DNA of 24,420 bases. Source: JBCBTD01 sp039818825 (lineage in GTDB: Bacteria > Pseudomonadota > Alphaproteobacteria > Geminicoccales > Geminicoccaceae). The notes beneath the pieces are model-generated. The model was not told the origin of the DNA. It was given only the letters and a program-made list of their open reading frames with translations, and ran no database searches. Positions within the stretch are counted from its first letter, which is position 1. The number at the start of each line of letters is the position of its first letter. Below, in pieces: positions 1-8,900 of the stretch. Position numbers and translations under genes: made by a program. The stretch covers positions 1 through 24,420 of the forward strand of contig JBCBTD010000057.1 in the NCBI GenBank assembly GCA_039818825.1, written 5' to 3'.

Positions 1-73
1 GTAAGGCTTTGTCGCAGAAGAACTTTCCCACGCTCAGGACCCCGATGCACCCCTCACTCGTGAGAAATGCGGG

Positions 74-328
74 CTAGCGTTTCACCGGAGCCGCCTGCGT
101 CCGGAGGGCGGGTCCCGCCGGATCGGGCGCATGCTCTTGCCGAGCCCCACGGATCCGCCAGCCGCCGGCGTCGATCCCCGGTCGCGTCACGGTGGCTGCT
201 CCGCGTTCCAAGGGGCGTCCGTTGAGCGTGAAACCGTTCAAGTGTAGGCCGTTGCTCGTGGTGCCCGCTTCGGCTGCGCCAGTAGCCGCCGCTGCGATTG
301 CAAGGCTCAAGATCAGACCTCGTTGCAT
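74..328 (-). CDS. Small secreted peptide with LNG-type repeats
   Basis: An 84-residue protein that starts with a clear signal peptide (residues 1-21, hydrophobic LILSLAIAAAATGA core, likely cleavage after AEA). Next comes a short repeat, NGLHLNGFTLNGRPL, in which NG or LNG recurs every five residues. The rest is polar and unstructured-looking. GGAG lies about 9 nt before the ATG at 328, which supports the start. From memory, LNG-repeat tracts occur near or within ADYC-domain proteins, and an ADYC gene lies divergently next to it, so the two probably work together outside the cytoplasm. A 16-bp palindrome at 395-410 lies 67 bp upstream and is a likely operator. The function is unknown. It could also be a peptide precursor, but no maturation enzyme is visible. 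Confidence 0.6.
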   Translation of the reverse strand: MQRGLILSLAIAAAATGAAEAGTTSNGLHLNGFTLNGRPLERGAATVTRPGIDAGGWRIRGARQEHAPDPAGPALRTQAAPVKR

Positions 329-355
329 GGAAGTGCTCCAGATCGTGGTGTCGAC

Positions 356-1291
356 ATGACGGCGCAGATCCTAGAGGCCGTGGCGATAGCGGGTCGTAAC
401 CTGGGTTACGCCTCGCGTGCCTTTTTCCGATCTCACGCGGGCGGCCCGTGGACCGGTCACGAACTGAGGGTTTACCGTCGGATCGCCGCTGTCGGCCTCG
501 TTTGGCTTGCCACCGCCTCTGAAACGGTCGGTGTCCCGCCTACGTCGCCGCCAGCGGGCATGGTGACCGTCGCCGATGGGCGCTTCGTCCTGTCGAACGC
601 TGCCGGTGGCCGTCTCGCGGACGCGTCGCTCGTAGGCACGATCCTGGTGGTGCAGGCGACGCCCGAGCTCGTGCTCGAGCTGCGCGTCGACGGCGTTCGG
701 AACGACGCAGCCGCCGTCGGATCGGCTCTCACGGTCTATGAAGTCGCCGTTCGCGAAGACGACGGAACGTGGCGACGCGCATGCCCGGCCAACGCGAAGG
801 GCCTCGCCGAGGCCGTACCGTTGCGCGGCTACTGGGACACCCAGGGCGACCATCACGACATCGACGGCACGTTCACCCTGGCGTGCACCGCGACGGCCCT
901 CGGCAAATGCGTAAGGATGGGTTACCGACCCTGGCAAACGGCGCCCGACGGCCGCTCGTTCCGCAAACTCCACCAAGCCTGCACGCGCATGCTCCGCGCC
1001 GACTATTGTGGTGACGGGCGAAGCTGGACCAAGGACGGAACGATTATCAACGTATTCGATGGCTACGGTATTCAGGTTCAAGACCCACGATCGGATCTTG
1101 CCTTCGAGGCGGCCTGGGCGGCCGACGGCGCCGTTTGCGTGGCCAAGCCGCGTCTGCCGCAACGGCACGACGTGGCGATGATCGAGGCCGCCTGCCCGGC
1201 GCGACTGCGCCACCGAACAGGTGCCGAGTGCACGCTCGCACGGGCATCACGTGCCGCGGACGTGCTGTTCAACGAATCGAGCGCCCGCTGA
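356..1291 (+). CDS. ADYC domain-containing exported protein
   Basis: The protein carries the diagnostic ADYC motif (about residues 215-218 from the ATG at 356) within HQACTRMLRADYCGDG. Conserved Cys residues (CPANAKG, TLACTAT, KCVRMGYRPW, AACPARL) suggest disulfide bonds and export. ADYC proteins are secreted proteins of unknown function known mainly from myxobacteria and other proteobacteria. The frame is open from 323, and the start is uncertain. A hydrophobic signal-like stretch (YRRIAAVGLVWLATAS) begins only near nt 470, and a palindromic operator lies at 395-410, so translation may start downstream of 410. The only candidate seen there is a CTG at 464, and none of the possible starts has a strong ribosome binding site. 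The gene is divergent from the LNG-repeat peptide and converges on the RTX gene with a 42-bp gap. Confidence 0.75.
   Translation: MTAQILEAVAIAGRNLGYASRAFFRSHAGGPWTGHELRVYRRIAAVGLVWLATASETVGVPPTSPPAGMVTVADGRFVLSNAAGGRLADASLVGTILVVQATPELVLELRVDGVRNDAAAVGSALTVYEVAVREDDGTWRRACPANAKGLAEAVPLRGYWDTQGDHHDIDGTFTLACTATALGKCVRMGYRPWQTAPDGRSFRKLHQACTRMLRADYCGDGRSWTKDGTIINVFDGYGIQVQDPRSDLAFEAAWAADGAVCVAKPRLPQRHDVAMIEAACPARLRHRTGAECTLARASRAADVLFNESSAR
395..410. promoter_or_regulatory. 16-bp palindromic operator, copy 1
   Basis: CGTAACCTGGGTTACG is a perfect inverted repeat (7-bp arms CGTAACC and GGTTACG, 2-bp centre). It lies in the divergent control region between the LNG-repeat peptide and the ADYC gene. 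The identical 16-mer recurs at 2583-2598 upstream of the RTX gene. The symmetry and position suggest a dimeric regulator that controls all three exoprotein genes. The regulator is not identified. Confidence 0.55.
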
Positions 1292-1333
1292 GTGGTTCGG
1301 CCGGACAGCAGACGCCGCCCGGCCGTTGGATGG

Positions 1334-2491
1334 TCAGAAGATATCGAAATTGGCTGACGTCAGGTCATCGGCACTAGGGGCGAAGTCGATCAGCCGGATC
1401 GAGTCCCCCTCGAGCTGAATAACAAGATCATTATTGTTAACGAAGCTATTCTCAAGAACATCTTCGACGCTATTCCAGCCATTTGCGGCGCTGTGATAAT
1501 AAAGAAGTATTTCGTCTTCTAAAGTAAAATCAGTGATTTGATCATGACCGTCGCCATTGTCAAAGTAAAACTGATCTCTTTGAGCTCCACCTGTCAATAT
1601 ATCTTGCCCACTTCCGCCAACAATATAATCACGGCCGCCGCCTGTGTCAATGACATCATTTCCTCCATTGCCATTCACCCGATCATGACCACCTCGTGTC
1701 TCGATCTCATTGGCAATATTGTTTCCATAAACATGATCTTCCTGCTCACCAGTCACGACATTCTCGAGACCGTAGAGCAGATCGAGGTCGCGGCCAGCAA
1801 CCAGGAGGTGAAAAGCTTGACCTACGTGCTGGCCGTTGCCGAGGGCCACGAGCATGCCCGCTTCGCCTGCATATGATACGGTGTCGACACCGCCCTCGCC
1901 GTGAATCTCATCGTCACCGTCGCCACCTTCGAAATAGTCGTTGCCTTCGCCGCCACGCAGGAAATCGTCGCCCACGCCGCCTAGGATCGTATCGTTGCCG
2001 TCGCCGCCTGACAGGTAGTCCTCGCCGTCGCCGCCGAACAGATAGTCGTCACCGAAGTGACCCCAGATCTCGTTGTCGAGACGATCGCCGATGAGGAAAT
2101 CGTTGAAGCGGGTGCCGAATAGATTCTCGATGTCGACCAATGTATCCGTCGGTTGCTCGCTGGACTTGTCTAGGCCCACGGTGGCCCAACCGCCACCAAG
2201 CGTCGCGTACACGAAGTCCGTCGAGTGCTCAAAGCTGGCGAGGTCAATGCCGGTGCCACCGTGCATGTAGTCCGCACCGCTGCCGTTCATCATGATGTCG
2301 GAGCCATCTTGGCCGTAAAGGTAGTTGGCACCACCTTGCGCCACCAAGATGTCATCATCATCGCCTGCGAAGACGAAATCGATGCCGAACCCTGTGTAAA
2401 TCAAATCGTTTCCTGCATAACCGAAGATGGTATCTGAGCTGCTGCCAGAAGTGAGGGTGTTCCCGTCGTCGGTTCCTTTGATCGTCGCCAT
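1334..2491 (-). CDS. RTX (hemolysin-type) calcium-binding protein
   Basis: A 385-residue protein built mainly of GGxGxDxxx nonapeptides, for example GGDGEDYLSGGDGNDTILGG and GGEGNDYFEGGDGDDEIHGE. These form a calcium-binding parallel beta-roll outside the cell. There is no N-terminal signal peptide. The acidic, hydrophobic C-terminus (ITDFTLEDEILLYY, then SANFDIF) is typical of an uncleaved type I secretion signal. No ABC exporter or outer-membrane channel is in the window, so it must use one encoded elsewhere. No enzymatic domain is visible, so a surface, adhesion or matrix role is more likely than a toxin. GGAA sits about 8 nt before the ATG. The part encoding the C-terminal third (about 1400-1750) is visibly AT-richer than the rest, which suggests a mosaic origin. 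Confidence 0.85.
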   Translation of the reverse strand: MATIKGTDDGNTLTSGSSSDTIFGYAGNDLIYTGFGIDFVFAGDDDDILVAQGGANYLYGQDGSDIMMNGSGADYMHGGTGIDLASFEHSTDFVYATLGGGWATVGLDKSSEQPTDTLVDIENLFGTRFNDFLIGDRLDNEIWGHFGDDYLFGGDGEDYLSGGDGNDTILGGVGDDFLRGGEGNDYFEGGDGDDEIHGEGGVDTVSYAGEAGMLVALGNGQHVGQAFHLLVAGRDLDLLYGLENVVTGEQEDHVYGNNIANEIETRGGHDRVNGNGGNDVIDTGGGRDYIVGGSGQDILTGGAQRDQFYFDNGDGHDQITDFTLEDEILLYYHSAANGWNSVEDVLENSFVNNNDLVIQLEGDSIRLIDFAPSADDLTSANFDIF

Positions 2492-2582
2492 AACGTCGTT
2501 CCATTGCTGTGCTAGATGCAGTGTTTGCTGCCGATGGCAGCGGTGAACGGCGGACTATCTACGGCAAGGCGGAAGCCTCGGA

Positions 2583-2598
2583 CGTAACCTGGGTTACG
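2583..2598. promoter_or_regulatory. 16-bp palindromic operator, copy 2
   Basis: Second exact copy of CGTAACCTGGGTTACG, 92-107 bp upstream of the RTX start codon. The flanks differ from those at 395-410, so only the 16-mer itself is conserved. That is expected of a regulator binding site rather than a duplicated gene segment. Confidence 0.55.
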
Positions 2599-2599
2599 C

Positions 2600-3280
2600 T
2601 GAACTGAAGATCGTCGGCGGGCGGCCCATGTCCGTCTGCGATCTTCGGTCGGAGGCCGTGGACGTGGGCTCGGATCTTGGCTGACGGGCTGACGACGTAG
2701 CTCGCGCGCGTGTCCGACGGACTTGTGGCCAGTGGAGACGCGGGCGGGATCCCCTTTGACCTTAGGCCCTGAGCGCGTGGGGCGGCGTCCGGCGACCCGC
2801 CCGCTCTTGAGATTGAACCCGAACACTTGCACCGGCGTCGAAGCGGGACCCCGCCGCTGGCCGCTCCAAGCTGTTGATAACCGTGAGGAAGTCTGACCTG
2901 TCGCGAACTCCTGGTCGGCGCCGCTCGGGACCCCATCTCGCGTCGCAACAATCTCATGAGCTCAACGAGATGGCAGGGCTGAAGTGGGGGGGCCGGTTGG
3001 GCGCGGATACCCAACCCGGCCTACGGCGCTCTGGTGCGTCGAAGCCGAGCGAGCAGCGTGGCGACAGCGTCAACGGGTTGGCCAATGGTCGGTCCGGCCT
3101 GGCGTCGGCGATGCCAGCTTTCACGCGTTACTCACGGAGCGCCGACACCTCGCATCACAGGCTTTGTTCAAATGTCCAGTCGAAGGTGCCGTTGGCGCAC
3201 ATCGGTCCAGGGAATTGGTCGTGATCTCCGCAACGCGTTCGCTGCATTCAGCCCGGGGCATTGGGCCGCCCACTCTCAAC
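2600..3280. other. Stretch without a convincing gene
   Basis: Several overlapping open frames exist on both strands, but none has a ribosome binding site, recognisable domain or consistent codon bias. The right part, from about 3281 (ggctgcggaagaagg), may be the left end of the IS5-family element that follows. I see no promoter, RNA gene or repeat that I can support. Confidence 0.4.
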
Positions 3281-3630
3281 AGGCTGCGGAAGAAGGGGCT
3301 GGCGTAGCCGATCCATTCGTGAATCACTGGCCTGAGTTGGCTTGGCCGGAGGCGGGGATGCGGGGTGGTGACGAACGGACGGAGGGCCTTTTCAGCGATG
3401 TGAGCTGCGAGGCGCGGGTTCCTTCGGGGCATCCGCTGCGGCCGATCCGGGGGATCGTCGACGAGGCCTTGGCGGTGCTCTCGCCCGAGTTCGAGCGGCT
3501 CCATTCGCGGATCGGCCGGCCGTCGATCCCGCCGGAGAAGCTGTTGCGGGCGCTGTTGCTGCAGGCGTTCTACTCGGTGCGCTCGGAGCGGCAGCTGATG
3601 GAGCAGCTGGACTACGATCTGCTGTTCCGC

Positions 3631-3692
3631 CCGTCGGCGTCTTGCTGACGCCGACCCTTTCAGGGTTGGATGATCCGTCTCCTGACGGATCA
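3631..3692. repeat. 62-bp three-hairpin insertion element, copy 1
   Basis: This insertion sits exactly between the Arg codon (cgc, ending 3630) and the Trp codon (tgg, 3693) of the IS5-family transposase. It folds into three adjacent hairpins. Arms GTCGGCGTC and GACGCCGAC enclose TTGCT. CCCT and AGGG enclose TTC. After the linker TTGGA, arms TGATCCGTC and GACGGATCA enclose TCCT. It has no coding capacity. The architecture and linkers match the second copy although the arms differ in sequence, so the structure itself is what is conserved. Confidence 0.7.
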
Positions 3693-3875
3693 TGGTTCGT
3701 TGGCCTGGCGATGGATGCGCCGATTTGGGACGTGACCGTGTTCACCAAGAACCGCGAACGGCTGTTGGACGGCGACGTCGCAGCCCGGTTCATGGCGGCG
3801 GTACTCAGCCAAGAGCGGGTGAAGGCCTTGCTCTCGGACGATCACTTCTCGGTCGATGGCACGCTGATCGAGGGC

Positions 3876-3937
3876 CCGCCGCGGTCTGCTGACCGCGGTC
3901 CCTTCGGGATTGGATCGGCAGGCCTGCTGGCCGCCGA
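3876..3937. repeat. 62-bp three-hairpin insertion element, copy 2
   Basis: Second insertion in the same transposase, between GTLIE and WASMKSF. The extra sequence minus the expected single codon is again 62 bp, so the exact left border is uncertain by up to 3 bp. Hairpins: CCGCGGTC and GACCGCGG around TGCT; TCCC and GGGA around TTC; after the linker TTGG, ATCGGC-a-GGCC pairs with GGCC-GCCGAT around TGCT. Compared with copy 1 the loops and linker are kept while the stem bases have changed together. Confidence 0.65.
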
Positions 3938-4131
3938 TGGGCCTCGATGAAGAGCTTCCGCCCGAAAGATGGCGGCGGCGGCGACGGGCCACCGTTGGGG
4001 CGCAACGGCGAGCGCTATTTCAGGGGCGAGACGCGCTCGAACGCGACGCACGCTTCGACCACCGATCCCGATGCTCGGCTCTTCAAGAAAGCCCCGGGTC
4101 AAGCCGCCAAGCTCGGCTTCATGGGGCGCAA

Positions 4132-5461
4132 GGGAGTGTCAGGAATTCCGTGCGGTGGGCATGGGTTGATCATGTGTCGTGGCTCAGTCGATCGGGAAGC
4201 GGTGTTCGAACAGGATCGCGAACTGAGCCCGGGCCATGCCCCACTCCCTGGGTGGCATCCTCCAGTCGCGCTCGGTGAGATGCAAGACCAGGAAGAGGAG
4301 CTTCGTCGCCGCCTCGTCGGTCGGGAAGTGGCCGCGGGTGCGGACGGCCCGGCGCAGCTTGGCGTTGAGCGCCTCGATGGCATTCGTGGTGTAGACGATC
4401 CGGCGGATGTCGTCGTGGAAGGCGAAGAACGGGACAACCTCGCTCCAGTGCCGGCGCCAGGTCATCGCGATCGCCGGGTATTTCGCGCCCCAAGGGCTTT
4501 CCGCGAAGGCCTCGAGGGCGGCGGCACCGGCCTCGGCATCCTTGGCCCTGTAGACCTCCTTGAGCGTCGCGGCGACGGCCTTGCGGTCCTTGTAGGAGAC
4601 GAAGGCGAGCGAATTCCGGATCAGATGGACGATGCAGGTTTGGACCTGGGCCTCGGGGAAGACTGCCGTGATCGCGTCCGGGAAGCCCTTGAGGCCATCG
4701 ACGACGGCGATCAGCACGTCCTCGACGCCGCGATTTTCAAGCTCGGTCATCACCCTGAGCCAGAACTTGGCGCCTTCCGTCTGCTCGATCCACAAGCCTA
4801 GGATTTCCTTGCGGCCGCAGGTGCGCACGCCGAGCGCCAGGTAGTCCGCCTTGTTGCGGACCGTGCCCTCGTCCCTGACCTTGACCCGCAAGGCGTCGAA
4901 GAAGATCAGCGGATAGACCGCCTCCAGCGGCCGGTTCTGCCAATCGGCGATGTCCTCGAGGATCGTGTCGGTCACGGCGCTCACCAGCTCGGGCGAGACG
5001 TCGAGGCCGTAGAGCTCGGCCAGATGGCCCTGGATCTCGCGGACCGTGAACCCCCGAGCGTACATCGAGATGATCTTGTCGTCGAAGCCCGGCAGCCGAC
5101 GCCGGTACTTGGCGATCAGCTGCGGATCGAACCTCGACAGCCGATCCCGCGGCACCGCGATCGGCAGCTTGCCGGTCTCTGTCAGCAGCGTCTTCTGGCC
5201 GTAGCCATTGCGGCGATTGCCACCACCCTCCGCCGCCTCTTCGGCCAGGTGATGGTTCATCTCCGCGTTCAATGCCCGCTCGGCGAAGGCGCGCTTGAGC
5301 TCGTCCAGGACGCCGCCCGCGGTCAGCGCCGATCCAGAGTCACGACCGACCAGCAACGGGTCCAACAGCTCGTCCGGGATCGTGGGCGCCTTGCGTCGTG
5401 CCATGCCAGGGTCTCCTTCCTATCCCTGTCATGCCCACCGCACGGAATTCCTGACACTCCC
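4132..5461 (-). mobile_element. Complete IS256-family insertion sequence (1330 bp)
   Basis: The element is bounded by perfect 32-bp inverted repeats at 4132-4163 and 5430-5461 (beginning gggagtgtcaggaattcc) and holds one intact transposase gene. IS256-family elements normally duplicate 8 bp of target. Here the 8 bp on the left (gggcgcaa) and right (cggacaac) differ. The left flank is the IS5-family transposase and the right flank is the 3' end of an unrelated gene. This suggests a deletion or rearrangement next to the element, or recombination between two copies, after insertion. Confidence 0.9.
4184..5404 (-). CDS. IS256-family (mutator-type) transposase
   Basis: A 406-residue transposase of normal length for the IS256/mutator family. 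It cuts and joins the element's ends with a DDE active site. The catalytic residues are visible in the expected places: Asp in LIFFDALRVKVR, Asp in VVDGLKGFPDAI and Glu in TTNAIEALNAKLRR. The family signature QTCIVHLIRNSL is also present. The N-terminal part (LNAEMNHHLAEEAA, NRRNGYGQKTL) matches the DNA-binding region of the family. The gene lies within its inverted repeats with short untranslated flanks and shows no frameshift or stop, so the element is probably still active. Confidence 0.95.
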   Translation of the reverse strand: MARRKAPTIPDELLDPLLVGRDSGSALTAGGVLDELKRAFAERALNAEMNHHLAEEAAEGGGNRRNGYGQKTLLTETGKLPIAVPRDRLSRFDPQLIAKYRRRLPGFDDKIISMYARGFTVREIQGHLAELYGLDVSPELVSAVTDTILEDIADWQNRPLEAVYPLIFFDALRVKVRDEGTVRNKADYLALGVRTCGRKEILGLWIEQTEGAKFWLRVMTELENRGVEDVLIAVVDGLKGFPDAITAVFPEAQVQTCIVHLIRNSLAFVSYKDRKAVAATLKEVYRAKDAEAGAAALEAFAESPWGAKYPAIAMTWRRHWSEVVPFFAFHDDIRRIVYTTNAIEALNAKLRRAVRTRGHFPTDEAATKLLFLVLHLTERDWRMPPREWGMARAQFAILFEHRFPID

Positions 5462-5673
5462 CGGACAACACCTTCATCGCGGACAGCGACGGCCAGGCGA
5501 TGTTCACGAAGGCGTTCAAGCCGTGCCTGCAGCTGTTCGGCGAGCAGCTGCTTTCTGAGCTCGCGATCGCCTGGCACAGCGATGGCAAGACCCATGGACA
5601 CGAGCCCGGCGAGTTCGGCACGGTGAGCCATGCCCAGCTCTTCGTCGTCCTCCCGAAGCGGGCCGGTCTCTAG
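5462..5673 (+). pseudogene. 3' fragment of an unidentified gene
   Basis: An open frame runs from the right edge of the IS256-family element to a TAG at 5671-5673. Its third codon positions are almost all G or C, as in true genes of this genome, whereas the opposite strand lacks that bias. The encoded tail includes GQAMFTKAFKPCLQLFGEQL and ends VVLPKRAGL. I do not recognise the family. The 5' part of the gene is missing. It was presumably lost in the rearrangement that also removed the end of the IS5-family transposase. Confidence 0.5.
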
Positions 5674-5986
5674 GATCTCCACGACCTGGACGACGAACGG
5701 TCGCGCCGGCGATCCTGTTGGCGCGGCTCGTTCGTCCGCGATGGCAAACCCACGAACTCCCGTCCATCGACCAAGCCGCGCTGCCGCTCGACGGAGCTAG
5801 TCGGCGATGATTCCCCGAGCGATCTAGCCGTCGTCCTCAAGCCAGATTCCGTCATGCCGCCGATTGTCGAGGTGGCGCGTCGGCGACGAGGGCAAGCGCC
5901 ATCACACGCCCGGTCGATCCCAGCGCATACTCTGCATGACGGCTCCGTGATAGTCTCAGCCCAGCGTCGATCATTGCGGCACCGTC
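5674..5986. other. Gene-free stretch upstream of the large regulator
   Basis: 313 bp with no credible open frame. It must hold the promoter of the BTAD/AAA regulator, but I see no convincing -35/-10 pair, and the exoprotein palindrome is absent. Confidence 0.4.
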
Positions 5987-8900
5987 ATGTTCCGTCTCGA
6001 GTTGCTTGGCGGCTTCAGGCTCACTCGCGAGGGGAGCCAGCTCGAGCTCGCCTCGCGCAAGGCCCAACTCCTGCTCGCGCGTGTCGCGCTCGCCTCTTCG
6101 AACGGTGTCGGTCGCGAGACCCTATGCGGGTTGCTCTGGGAGGCGAGCGGCGACGCCCAGGCGCGTGCTAGCCTTCGTCAAGCGTTGGCGCAGGTCCGAC
6201 GGGCCTGCGCACCTCTGTCACCGCCCTTGGTGGCGACGGGGGACAGCCTCGCGCTCGACCGCACGTGCGCTTCTACCGACGTCGATGACCTTGCGTGCAC
6301 GCTCAGGCAAGAGGCCGATGCATCGGCCGTTGCCACCCTTCTCCGCGGTCCCCTTCTCGACGGCCTTGTGCCGCGGGAACCGGCGATCGGCGAGTGGCTG
6401 GCGGCGGAGCGCAGGCGGCTCGCCGTGATGGAGCTCCAGGCGCTCGACCAGGCTGCGGCCGATGCCCTGCAAGCGCGTCACCTGAGCAGTGCGCTGGCAT
6501 TGGCCATGCGAGCCGTTGCGAGCGACCCGTTGCGCGAGGCGACCCATCGTCTCGTCATGCGCATCTATCAGGCTCAAGGCGAGCCGGCGGCGGCTGTCCG
6601 GCAGTTCAAGACATGTCGCGATTGTCTCGAAAGCGAACTCGGCGTTAGACCGGAACCCGAGACCATCGCGCTCTATGACGAGATCCGCGCTGCACGGACC
6701 GAAGCGCGACCCTCGCGCAGCTCGACCGGTCCATCGCCTTCGGTCAGCGAGTTGCGGCAGGCGGCGCTCCTGTGCGTCCTCGGCCCGCCGACAGACGACC
6801 CGGAAGAGGAGGTGAATCCGCGAAACCTTGTTGCCGCGGTGGAAGGTGTGGCGGTCGCGCATGGCGGGCACGCGTTCGCCACGCCGGGAGGCGTGCTCGT
6901 CGCTTTCGGCGTCAAAGGCGCCCACGCGGACGATCCAGAGCGCGCGAAGGCGGCAGCTCTCGCCGTGCTGGCCGCTGCGCCCAAAGCACGGATCGGCTTT
7001 GCCACGGGTCGGGTCGTCGTCGATCCGGCACGGCCGGACGGGCTTGTTGGCGATGTGCGCCGTCGGGCCGTGGCCCATGCCGCGGCCGCTGCGCGGGGTA
7101 CCTTGGCGACGGCACCGTGTGCGGAAACGGCAGCGCCCCGATCCGAGCCTCCCTTTGTCGGCCGAGCGTTCGAGATGCAGCAACTTCGGATGCTGCAAAC
7201 GATAACGACCGAGACGGCGCAGGGCGTCGTCGCGCTCATCACCGGCGAGCCAGGCATCGGCAAGACCCGGCTCGTGCGCGCGTTTGCGGAGGAGGTTCGG
7301 GCCCAGGGCGGTGTCGCGGTCACTACCAGCTTTCAATCCTTCGGCCGCCGGGTTCCCATCGGTCATCAGATCGCCCGTGGCCTTGCCGATATCGGTACCG
7401 AGCTGGGCGCTAGGGCCGACCGGGCGCACCGTGCCGTGCTGGAGCGGATGACCGACGCCGGGCTCGCAGCGGACTCGGCAGCGCTCGTATCCGCGATGCC
7501 GCGCGCTCGGTTCGCCTCCCTCGCCGTGGACGTCGTTGCGGGTCTGCTCCAGAGCGTGCCGGTCTCGCCCCGCGTCGTGATCGTCGACAACGCGCATTGG
7601 GCCGAGACAGAAGATCTTGCACTCCTGGGCGCCATCGCGGAGCGGTTGGTCTCGATCGAGGCAACGCTCCTTGTGACCGAGCGCGGCCAGAGTGCGCGTT
7701 TTGGCCCCCGTCTGCGCCGCGCTGCCCTTGATCTCCACCTGGCGTCGATCGAGGTGGCGCCGTTCGGGCCTGCTGACGCACGGCGGCTGGCTAGCGCCAT
7801 GGGGGTCGTCGACGACGCGATCATCGGCACGGCGATTGCCCGCGCCGAAGGCAACGTGCTGTTCCTGGTACGGTTACTCGAGGCGGGCCCTGAAGCCGTG
7901 GACCACGCTCCCCCTTCCGTCGTGTCGCTCGTCCAAGAGCAGGTGGACAAGCTTCCCGTCACCCAACGTGACACGCTGCGCCGCGCCGCGATCCTGGGCG
8001 AGAGCTTCGACCCGACCAACTACGACCGCGCGTTTGGGCCCGCCGACTTCGACGGTCTTTGCGCCACAGGTCTCTTAGTTCCGGACCTCGATCGAATGGC
8101 ATTTGGTCACGCCCTGATCCACGAGGCGGTGTACGGAGCGATGCCGCGGGCCGATCGCCGTGCGCTACATGCAGAAGCGGCGCGCGCGTTCAAAGGACAC
8201 GACGCTGTTCGCTGGGCGGATCAGAGCCTCGCCGCTGGTCACGGAGATGCGCCCGAAGCGTGTGCCGCCGCAGCCGCTACGCTGCTCCCGCGCCAACAGT
8301 TCGAGGCCGGAGCTCGCTACATTGAGACGGGTCTCACCCAGACTGAAGACCCGCCGGCGCGCGCACCTTTGTGGCTCGCTCGTGGGAGCATGCGCCGCGT
8401 CCAGGGAGATCTGAACGGCGCGATGGATGACTACGTCGCTGTGGCGGCACATGGGCGGACGGTGCCCTTGAGAGCGCAAGCGCTCGTCCGAAAAGCTTGG
8501 GTGCACCGCCTGCGCGGTGCATTCGAGCGGGCTGACGAGGCGCTACGCGCCGCAGCCGCGCTGCCCCAGGCCGAGCTCTCGCCCGATCTAAGATCGGAGC
8601 TTGCCTGTCAACTAAGTGCGCAAGCCTTTGTGCGTGGCGAGAATGATCGCTGCATGGACCATGCGGAGCGAGCGCTGGAGCTTGCCGAGGGCCCCTTTTA
8701 TCGGAGCCGTGCCCATGCTGGGCTTGGCGAAGCACTTTACGCGGTCGGTCGAATGCGCTCGGCGACGGCCGCCTTCGCGGCAAGCTCCGATCTCGCTCGC
8801 ACGCACGGCTTTGGTCTGATCGATGTTGGCATTGCGGTTCGGCACGCGAACAGCGAGCGGTTTGCAGCGCCTGGCTCGGCCACGTGGCGCCTAGCGGAGG

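Larger units (their letters stand above)
3358..4131 (+). pseudogene. IS5-family transposase, broken by two 62-bp insertions and truncated
   Basis: Three consecutive segments in three frames rebuild one IS5-family DDE transposase: 3358-3630 (DHPLR-like start, then RIGRPSIPPEKLLRALLLQA and LDYDLLFR), 3693-3872 (WFVGLAMDAPIWDVTVFTKN to DDHFSVDGTLIE) and 3938-4131 (WASMKSFRPKDG, THASTTDPDARLFKK, KLGFMG). Between them lie 62-bp insertions at 3631-3692 and about 3876-3937. Each shifts the frame, and the first brings an in-frame TGA. The third segment ends where the IS256-family element begins, and the rest of the transposase is not found on its other side. The coding segments themselves are well preserved, so the damage looks recent. 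The native start is probably the ATG at 3358. Confidence 0.85.

Noticed and set aside
371..1213. 280-codon minus-strand open frame
   Set aside because: Antisense to the ADYC gene, whose motif and cysteines clearly identify the real strand.
3631..3937. Three-hairpin insertions as transcription terminators or tRNA-like genes
   Set aside because: No T-run follows, the 62 bp lack tRNA box sequences, and both copies interrupt codons of one gene, which fits insertion better.
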